In this document: one piece after another, positions 32,169-37,170 of the stretch | How the letters are laid out: each line of letters begins with the position of its first letter | Numbering within the stretch: the first letter of the stretch is position 1 | Origin: Trichococcus flocculiformis | GTDB lineage: Bacteria; Bacillota; Bacilli; Lactobacillales; Aerococcaceae | Assembly (NCBI RefSeq): GCF_900113645.1 | Contig: NZ_FOQC01000022.1 | Span: 1-37,170 of the forward strand | Length of the DNA: 37,170 bases | Reading direction: 5' to 3' | The notes under the pieces: generated by a model | The model's database searches: none | Seen by the model: only the letters and a program-made list of their open reading frames with translations | What the model was told of the DNA's origin: nothing | Made by a program: the position numbers and the translations under genes

Positions 32169-33539
32169 TTCGTCGCAGACGATTCCCAGAATGCGCTGCT
32201 GCCTCTCCTCGATATTTTGCCGGTCCAATCTTTCCGTGAAGTTAGGACTCGTCAGATTGGACAAATAATTGCTGTAATCCTTTATATAGCTCAATTTCTT
32301 CGGATGAGCCGCATAAGCGACAGTCAGCAACGAATCAAACAGGGCCACTACTCCGGAAATATCCGTCTTCATGTAGTGGATCAGCTGCCAATAGCTTTCA
32401 TATAGGTCTTTGGAGAAATTATTGAAGTCATAAAACACGCAGCCGCTGTAACGTAATGCTTCCTCGTCGAAGTCCTTCTTTTCCTCTCCCATCAAAACGA
32501 ATCTTCCAGGTAGACGGGCAAACTTGGCATCCAACAAGGCCTTGTAATGCAGGATGTGAATCGCCGTGTTCGGATCGTTGATTCCCGGCGAAACTGCCCG
32601 CAGCGCAATCTCAATCAATTTTTTACGGGCAAAATTCGGATCGAACATCGTGGAGGGTTCCGTTTCGTAAGTCAAGCTACGGTTCAGCACTTCCTGCAGC
32701 CGCGGCTCATCCTCCAATTTCCGGTTCGTGTAAAAAATGGCCAACGGTTCATTGCCGGAAAGAAATTCCCCAATCCTGAAGCGCAATACCGTAATCCCCT
32801 CAAATTCTGTACTCAGCTCCACCAAACGATCGAAGTTGATATATTCCACATAACCATTCCTATCAGCATGGACCGTGTACTGATGCAAAGTCTCTAATTG
32901 GGGAAGATGGTCAAATACCGGTTTCTCCTGAAAGTACGCGATCGTCTCATCGACTATCGTATCCGCCTCTTTGTAAATTTTAATCACCAGTTTTTCCAAC
33001 TGCACAGACGTTGCGACATTATAGACGAACTTTATGAAGTAGACGACACAGGCGAGGGCATAGACGAGGGCGACCGTCGCGGAAATGACCAGTTGTTCAT
33101 TTTCCGAACTGCGCATAAAGAACAAGGACGAGAGACAGTAAATGAATCCCCCCAGAAAAATGCCCAACGTCTGCATGGAGGTCTTGTGCAAAAGAAAATT
33201 TTCGACTGTACGCGGGCTGAAGTTGGAGGAGTAGAAGGAAATGACGGACAGCATCGTAGCAAACGTAAAGGTGGCCACCGAGAAAAGCGACCCCGCCAAT
33301 AGGCTCAGTATCGATTTGGCCAAGTTGACGCTCGTCAGCAAAAAAGCCGGAAAATAATCAAGCGCCGTGACCAATCGCGTATCGAGCAGAATGACCGCGA
33401 TGGCCAGCACGAACGCAAAGAGAACACTGCCGCCCAAAGTCATCCACATGCGCTTTTCTTCAAAAGTTAATCGGAATGCCTGCAGCACATCCCTCACCCC
33501 TTTCAGTAAAAATCCTGCTCGTTTTATTTCTTTCATCAT
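32160..33539 (-). CDS. DUF2254-like integral membrane protein
   Basis: This 459-residue protein has four N-terminal membrane segments (about 30-160) and a large cytoplasmic C-terminal domain. Conserved features include TFATMLSVISFYSSNFSPRT in the membrane part and a LRAVSPGINDPNTAIH segment in the soluble part, the signature of this uncharacterised family. The ATG at 33539 is eight bases after GGAAGGGG; earlier in-frame starts contain or precede that ribosome site. Function is unknown. It is divergent from the orphan PTS IIB gene. Confidence 0.82.
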   Translation of the reverse strand: MMKEIKRAGFLLKGVRDVLQAFRLTFEEKRMWMTLGGSVLFAFVLAIAVILLDTRLVTALDYFPAFLLTSVNLAKSILSLLAGSLFSVATFTFATMLSVISFYSSNFSPRTVENFLLHKTSMQTLGIFLGGFIYCLSSLFFMRSSENEQLVISATVALVYALACVVYFIKFVYNVATSVQLEKLVIKIYKEADTIVDETIAYFQEKPVFDHLPQLETLHQYTVHADRNGYVEYINFDRLVELSTEFEGITVLRFRIGEFLSGNEPLAIFYTNRKLEDEPRLQEVLNRSLTYETEPSTMFDPNFARKKLIEIALRAVSPGINDPNTAIHILHYKALLDAKFARLPGRFVLMGEEKKDFDEEALRYSGCVFYDFNNFSKDLYESYWQLIHYMKTDISGVVALFDSLLTVAYAAHPKKLSYIKDYSNYLSNLTSPNFTERLDRQNIEERQQRILGIVCDEEK

Positions 33540-33612
33540 ACCATATGCCCCTTCCATTGAAAAAAATATGGTATGCAAAGAAGGATACCCTTCCGCAAAA
33601 AGTACATAAACA

Positions 33613-33641
33613 TTTCAGGCGCTTCCATTGAATGATATGAT
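33613..33641 (+). promoter_or_regulatory. Promoter of the orphan PTS IIB gene with a cre-like overlap
   Basis: TTTCAG (33613-33618) and TATGAT (33636-33641) are 17 bases apart. The complement of 33614-33628, ATGGAAGCGCCTGAA, matches the cre consensus at all but two positions and covers the spacer. Confidence 0.5.
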
Positions 33642-33670
33642 GGACCTATCAAAAAAATGGAGGAAGTCAT

Positions 33671-34108
33671 ATGGTCCATATCCTGTTATGCTGCGGCGGC
33701 GGATTTTCATCCAGCGCGCTGGCAGCAAAAGTAAAAAAAGACATCCAGCAATACCAGTTGGAAGACCAATTTGAAATCGAATTCTCTCCGTTCATGATCG
33801 CCCAAGAAAAAATGGACCGATTCGATATCGTCGTCTGTTGCCCGCACCTGACTTACGACGTCAAAAAGATGGTCCAAAACGCCAGTCCGGATAAACCCAT
33901 CTACATCCTGCCGCCGCGCATGTATGGACTGATCGATATCCGTGAATTGTCGACCGATGTCCTGGATGTACTCGAAATGTACGGCCGGAGCCCAATCAAC
34001 CCCGTCCATTTCCCGGGTGAAGAAAACGTCATGCGCGTAACCCGATCCGTGGCCTACCGGCGCAACAAAGTGCTCCAAAAAGAAGCGAAAAAAGCCACTT
34101 CATTATAG
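33671..34108 (+). CDS. Orphan PTS EIIB subunit, lactose/cellobiose class
   Basis: This 145-residue protein starts with a P-loop and active cysteine, LLCCGGGFSSSALAAK, as in EIIB of the lactose/chitobiose family (Cys7 or Cys8). A DIVVCCPHLTYDVK strand and PIYILPPRMYGLID follow, as in other members. The C terminus (about 110-145) is longer and basic. GGAGGAAG precedes the ATG. No EIIC or EIIA is adjacent, so it either works with a permease encoded elsewhere or has a regulatory role. Confidence 0.85.
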   Translation: MVHILLCCGGGFSSSALAAKVKKDIQQYQLEDQFEIEFSPFMIAQEKMDRFDIVVCCPHLTYDVKKMVQNASPDKPIYILPPRMYGLIDIRELSTDVLDVLEMYGRSPINPVHFPGEENVMRVTRSVAYRRNKVLQKEAKKATSL

Positions 34109-34115
34109 TGGCTTT
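34091..34115. terminator. Terminator between convergent IIB and unknown gene
   Basis: AAAGCCACT and AGTGGCTTT are perfect nine-base arms around TCATTAT, which contains the IIB stop codon. The T-run is stronger on the minus strand. Confidence 0.75.
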
Positions 34116-34122
34116 GTATTTT

Positions 34123-34776
34123 CTAGTTCATCCCGCCATGGCGCCGATGAAAATCTTCGACACCCAGTTGGCAGGCTGATTTGTCCCCTATCATCCGGAA
34201 CATTTCAAAATAGACATCATTGTCAAACGTATCCGTATCGATCGGCTCAATCCCGATCCTATTCCCGGCCCAACTACCGTTACTCTCGGCTTGCTCTTCC
34301 GCTTGCGCCAGAACAAAATAGGGCATCAAATTTTTCGTGCGCTTGAACAACCGACGATCAATAGTCATGAATAGGTGCGAGTCATAATTGATCAGCACGT
34401 ATTGGTTGATGAACTCCCCCCACTGTTTCTTCCAGCGGATAACTTCGGATGGATCAATCGAGACAACATCTATCCCCGCTTCTTTCCGGCTCCGGCGCAA
34501 TAATTTTTTCTTGTATCCTGCATAGAACGCATACTCCTCTTCCTTCAACAAGTAATCTCTCACTTCTTTGGAATCGACAACCAAAGTGATCCTGTCGCCT
34601 TTCCATTCGTCCATCAACAATTGGAACACCACATATTGAAAAGGATTGCCCAACTGCGGATGCGTTGCAGCTATCCCTGTGATCGTGCTATCCCCTGCCC
34701 AAGTCAGTCGGGCCGGTTCCATGATTTTTTTCTTGTCCATGTTAACCAGTAAATGATGCTGCTCGCTTTTTTCCAA
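34123..34776 (-). CDS. Uncharacterised soluble protein
   Basis: No family is recognised for this 217-residue hydrophilic protein. It has no signal peptide and no membrane segment. Visible features are a TWAGDSTITGIAATHPQLGNPFQ region (about 25-47), a basic KKKLLRRSRKEAG stretch and an acidic PIDTDTFDNDVYFEMF part near the C terminus. The likely start is TTG at 34776, eight bases after AAGGAGG; a GTG frame opening at 34794 contains that ribosome site. It is monocistronic between the IIB gene and tRNA-Thr. Confidence 0.6.
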   Translation of the reverse strand: MEKSEQHHLLVNMDKKKIMEPARLTWAGDSTITGIAATHPQLGNPFQYVVFQLLMDEWKGDRITLVVDSKEVRDYLLKEEEYAFYAGYKKKLLRRSRKEAGIDVVSIDPSEVIRWKKQWGEFINQYVLINYDSHLFMTIDRRLFKRTKNLMPYFVLAQAEEQAESNGSWAGNRIGIEPIDTDTFDNDVYFEMFRMIGDKSACQLGVEDFHRRHGGMN

Positions 34777-34878
34777 ATTTGCTGCCTCCTTCACGAATGC
34801 CGTTCACTCAATAGATACGCATTCAGGGGGTAAATTCTTTTTCAACAAGTACGTTATTCTTTTCAGTTAAAAATGGAC

Positions 34879-34920
34879 AAAAAAAAAGATACATCAAAGG
34901 TAATGGAGACCTTGATATAT
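34879..34920 (-). terminator. Terminator of tRNA-Thr
   Basis: ATATATCAAGG pairs with CCTTTGATGTAT on the minus strand, followed by nine T. Confidence 0.88.
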
Positions 34921-34937
34921 CTGTGTTCATACTATTA

Positions 34938-35010
34938 TGCCGGCTGCAGGATTTGAACCTGTGACCTCCGCGTTACGAGTGCGATGCTCTACCAACTGAG
35001 CTAAGCCGGC
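34938..35010 (-). tRNA. tRNA-Thr (anticodon CGT)
   Basis: Acceptor arms are GCCGGCT/AGCCGGC, the D arm has GCTCAGTTGGTAGAGC, the anticodon loop is CTCGTAA and the T arm has AGGTTCAAATCCT. The last pair of the anticodon stem is an A-C mismatch. No CCA is encoded. Confidence 0.94.
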
Positions 35011-35052
35011 CTTGCAGTAGGTTCACTCAAAAAGTGAGCCACAACACAATAA

Positions 35053-35081
35053 ATTATAAATAAATTTTGCTGGTTTGTAAA
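35053..35081 (-). promoter_or_regulatory. Promoter of tRNA-Thr
   Basis: TTTACA (35076-35081) and TATAAT (35053-35058) are 17 bases apart on the minus strand, about 45 bases before the tRNA. Confidence 0.8.
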
Positions 35082-35082
35082 G

Positions 35083-35112
35083 AGGGCAATTTCATCAAAT
35101 TGAAATTACCCT
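35083..35112 (-). terminator. Probable metA terminator
   Basis: AGGGTAATTTC and GAAATTGCCCT pair on the minus strand around an eight-base loop, followed by CTTT. The T-run is poor, so efficiency is uncertain. It lies just upstream of the tRNA-Thr promoter. Confidence 0.5.
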
Positions 35113-35184
35113 CTCTGCATACCTTCAGAAATAGCTTAGCTTAGATCCAGGACAACTCAACAACAACAGTCTTCAGTAAGAATT

Positions 35185-36129
35185 TTAATCTTGAGCAGGC
35201 TTATTCCGCAGCTCATGGATACGTTGCAGATCATATGGTGTTTCCTGATAAACAAAATAATTCAGCCAATTTACGAAAAGGATATTGGCATGACCGCGCC
35301 AACGTACTACCGGACGCTTGCTCGGATTGTCATCAGGATAATAGTTGATCGGGATATTGATGGGGCGCTCCAGAGCAACGTCACGCTTGAATTCCTTATC
35401 AAGCGTATCAAAATCGTATTCAGCATGACCCGTCACAAAAACGAAACGGTTGTCTCTGCTGCGGACAATGCTTACCCCTGCCTCTTCGGATGTCGCAAGG
35501 ATTTCAAGCGCACTGCAAGACTCTATATCTGCTTTGCGCACATCTGTATGGCGGGAATGCGGCATATAAAATTCATCATCAAAACCGCGGAGCAGCATCG
35601 TTCGGCTATCGGTGATCGTGTGCTTGAACACACCAAACAGTTTTTCATTCAGAGGGTACTTTCCGATATTATAGTGATGGTACAGACCCGCTTGAGCTCC
35701 CCAACAGATATGCATCGTTGAAAAAACATGACTTGCCGACCATTCCATGATGGACACAAGTTCCGGCCAGTATTCCACCTCTTCAAAAGCAAGATTCTCA
35801 ACAGGTGCCCCTGTGATGATCATCCCATCAAAATATTGATCTTTGATATCCGAAAAAGTCTTGTAGAAATAGTCCAAGTATTCTTCCGAAACATGCTTGG
35901 AATCATAGCTTTCCATCCGCAGCAAGGTCACTTCCACCTGCAGGGATGTGTTCGAAAGTAAACGGATGAACTGCGTTTCTGTCGCTTGTTTTGTCGGCAT
36001 CAGATTCACGATGATGATTTTTAACGGACGGATATCCTGCGTGACGGCCCTCAGCTCGTCCATGACGAAAATATTCTCTTTGGCCAACTCTTTGATGGCG
36101 GGCAAATCCTTCGATACTTTGATCGGCAT
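35185..36129 (-). CDS. metA: Homoserine O-acyltransferase (probably acetyl-CoA dependent)
   Basis: This 314-residue enzyme acylates homoserine in methionine synthesis. From the ATG at 36129 (AAGGAG eight bases upstream), the catalytic Cys142 falls in MHICWGAQAGLYHHY and Glu111 in GAPVENL. Numbering then agrees with characterised MetA proteins, in which Glu111 favours acetyl-CoA and Gly favours succinyl-CoA. A GTG six codons' region upstream (36138) sits inside the ribosome site and is rejected. The gene is controlled by the Met T-box leader just upstream and is alone, without metB or metC nearby. Confidence 0.95.
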   Translation of the reverse strand: MPIKVSKDLPAIKELAKENIFVMDELRAVTQDIRPLKIIIVNLMPTKQATETQFIRLLSNTSLQVEVTLLRMESYDSKHVSEEYLDYFYKTFSDIKDQYFDGMIITGAPVENLAFEEVEYWPELVSIMEWSASHVFSTMHICWGAQAGLYHHYNIGKYPLNEKLFGVFKHTITDSRTMLLRGFDDEFYMPHSRHTDVRKADIESCSALEILATSEEAGVSIVRSRDNRFVFVTGHAEYDFDTLDKEFKRDVALERPINIPINYYPDDNPSKRPVVRWRGHANILFVNWLNYFVYQETPYDLQRIHELRNKPAQD

Positions 36130-36177
36130 ATTTTCCACTCCTTTTTATTAACCGGTCCATTCAACAACTCTATTATG

Positions 36178-36475
36178 CACAAAGAAGCTCCCATCACCAC
36201 AGTCTTACGACCATGGGACGAAAGCTTCGCGTTACCACCCATTTTTATAAGGACTTCACAATCCTCACCTCAAAAAGTACGTAAAGTGATTGCATGATCG
36301 CTCATCCTTTATATACTCTGCAGAATATCGCCTGCGTACGTAATCTGGCTGATTATTCACCCGATTAAAGGCTCCAAGACCATCTTCACTTTGTTCCGAT
36401 ACGCTCCCTTTCACCAACACAGGAGCTCTCTTTACGTACTTCCCAAAGTTACTCTTCTTATCATTGCCCATTCTA
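36178..36475 (-). promoter_or_regulatory. T-box leader, methionine specifier
   Basis: The minus strand holds a T-box sequence AATGGGTGGTAACGCG (36228-36243) and stem I. The terminator has arms GAAGC/TCCCAT and ATGGGAGCTTC (36184-36228), followed by TTTGTG. In the specifier loop GTGAAGATGGTC the likely specifier codon is ATG (36381-36383), for tRNA-Met. Uncharged tRNA-Met should favour the antiterminator and switch on metA. Confidence 0.94.
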
Positions 36476-36505
36476 TTGTCAGATTCGAATTATATTAATA
36501 TAATT

Positions 36506-36534
36506 AAATTATCATTATTCCTTAATCTTGTCAA
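36506..36534 (-). promoter_or_regulatory. metA promoter
   Basis: TTGACA (36529-36534) and TAATTT (36506-36511) are 17 bases apart, about 30 bases upstream of stem I of the T-box. Confidence 0.8.
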
Positions 36535-36570
36535 TAGGTAAAACCGATCATCATTGAACCTTTCCACCAA

Positions 36571-36616
36571 ATAAAAAATAGCAGGCCGGAACTACTTCCC
36601 CTAATTCCGGCCCGCT
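36571..36616 (-). terminator. Terminator of the acetyltransferase gene
   Basis: AGCGGGCCGGAA pairs with TTCCGGCCTGCT (one mismatch) on the minus strand, then ATTTTTTATTT. It lies upstream of the metA promoter and insulates it. Confidence 0.9.
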
Positions 36617-36651
36617 ACTCTCATCTATATTTAAAATAAGAGAGAACAGTA

Positions 36652-36936
36652 TTAAAATTCTGCCTTGATATCGGCATATTTTTCGCGTTTGCGATCGAAC
36701 ATCGCTACGACATAGGAGCAACGCGGAACAATTTTTTTGCCTTCCTCCCGCATCTCTTCGACAAGGCGATCCAGTAACATTTCAGCGATGCCTTGTCCTC
36801 TCAGAGACGAATCCACATAAGTATGGTTGGCTATAACTTTATCTTCACCGTAAGGTGCATAAGTAATTTCAGCTATCATACGTTCGTTCTCATCATTCAA
36901 AGCGAAGCCGTTTTTAGTCTTAACAAAATCTACCAT
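36652..36936 (-). CDS. Small GNAT-type N-acetyltransferase (YjdJ-like)
   Basis: This 94-residue protein matches the short GNAT group: AEITYAP, then YVDSSLRGQGIAEMLLDRLVEE, which carries the acetyl-CoA pyrophosphate-binding motif (R/Q-x-x-G-x-G/A, here RGQGIA), and IVPRCSYV with the Cys typical of this group. The protein substrate is unknown. AGGGA precedes the ATG at 36936. It is monocistronic with its own terminator. Confidence 0.85.
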   Translation of the reverse strand: MVDFVKTKNGFALNDENERMIAEITYAPYGEDKVIANHTYVDSSLRGQGIAEMLLDRLVEEMREEGKKIVPRCSYVVAMFDRKREKYADIKAEF

Positions 36937-37060
36937 ATTTTTAATCCCTCACCTTCTGACAATTACTCTTGAATATAGTTTAGCACGGTTCCACAATTTT
37001 ATATACTAAGTCGACTTAATCCGAATAATCCTAAAGCTGAGAAAAGCTGAACGGGTTCGT

Positions 37061-37168
37061 TCAGCCCTGAAAGAAATTTAGGAAATCTGTCCACGCAACG
37101 TTCCCTACGGTCACCTTGTACTGGGGCTCTAAGGGATGAATCCCTAAGAGTCCCATGCAACTGAGCAT
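37061..37168 (-). other. Short open frame at the right edge, not assigned
   Basis: A 35-codon frame from an ATG at 37168 ends with TGA at 37061-37063. It contains the hairpin CTCTTAGGGAT...ATCCCTTAGAG (about 37129-37158), and its end may form a GGCTGAAC...GTTCAGC stem. No ribosome site can be checked because the window ends two bases upstream. It may be noncoding repeat DNA. The rest of 36937-37060 holds nothing I can name. Confidence 0.25.
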
Positions 37169-37170
37169 CG

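Noticed and set aside
36265-36471. 68-residue open frame upstream of metA
   Set aside because: It lies entirely inside the T-box leader, whose conserved elements explain the sequence.

Overview
This window looks like chromosomal DNA of a low-to-moderate GC Firmicute of the order Lactobacillales, most likely a Carnobacteriaceae member such as Trichococcus. That assignment is an inference from gene content and composition, not from a database match. Supporting signs are an Rgg-type regulator, PTS-based mannitol uptake with CcpA-type cre sites, a glmS ribozyme, a Met T-box, a TPP riboswitch, the cdaA-cdaR-glmM locus and strong AGGAGG ribosome sites. Most genes lie on the minus strand.

Layout, left to right. 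1-315: end of a transposase cut by the window edge. 465-1334: Rgg-like regulator. 1356-4108: two-component system (kinase and OmpR-type regulator, minus) divergent from a small secreted protein. 4419-8302: thiamine block, read right to left as promoter, TPP riboswitch, terminator, tenA, ykoE, ykoD, ykoC. 8312-9738: AT-rich islet with one unknown cysteine-rich protein, bounded by an 11-bp direct repeat whose right copy contains the glmS stop codon. 9731-11834: glmS with its self-cleaving ribozyme leader and promoter. 11999-19819: mannitol region with two PTS sets, mtlA2-mtlR-mtlF2 followed by mtlA-mtlF-mtlD. 20046-23410: cdaA-cdaR-glmM (c-di-AMP synthesis and glucosamine-1-phosphate formation). 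23632-24590: cupin protein, a three-unit 52-bp stem-loop array, and a small zinc-ribbon protein. 24753-26390: pseudogene remnant of an amino-acid binding protein and a metallophosphoesterase. 26527-26683: tRNA-Gln and tRNA-Tyr. 26811-29036: UbiB-family kinase-like protein, phasin-like protein and yidD. 29213-34776: orphan ECF S component, VTT membrane protein, MFS transporter, DUF2254-like membrane protein, orphan PTS IIB and an unknown protein. 34938-37170: tRNA-Thr, metA under a Met T-box, a small acetyltransferase, and an unassigned right edge.

How parts work together. The thiamine operon salvages a pyrimidine precursor (TenA) and imports thiamine or its pyrimidine moiety (YkoEDC), shut off by TPP. 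GlmS and GlmM feed UDP-GlcNAc synthesis and the ribozyme gives glucosamine-6-phosphate feedback. CdaA/CdaR beside GlmM couple c-di-AMP to cell-wall precursor supply. The mannitol genes deliver fructose-6-phosphate, the GlmS substrate, and appear to be under MtlR activation and CcpA repression.

The points most worth a second look are the glmS-linked islet, the 52-bp stem-loop array, and the double mannitol PTS, whose transporters each carry a second EIIB domain without cysteine and whose MtlR has lost several canonical phosphorylation residues.
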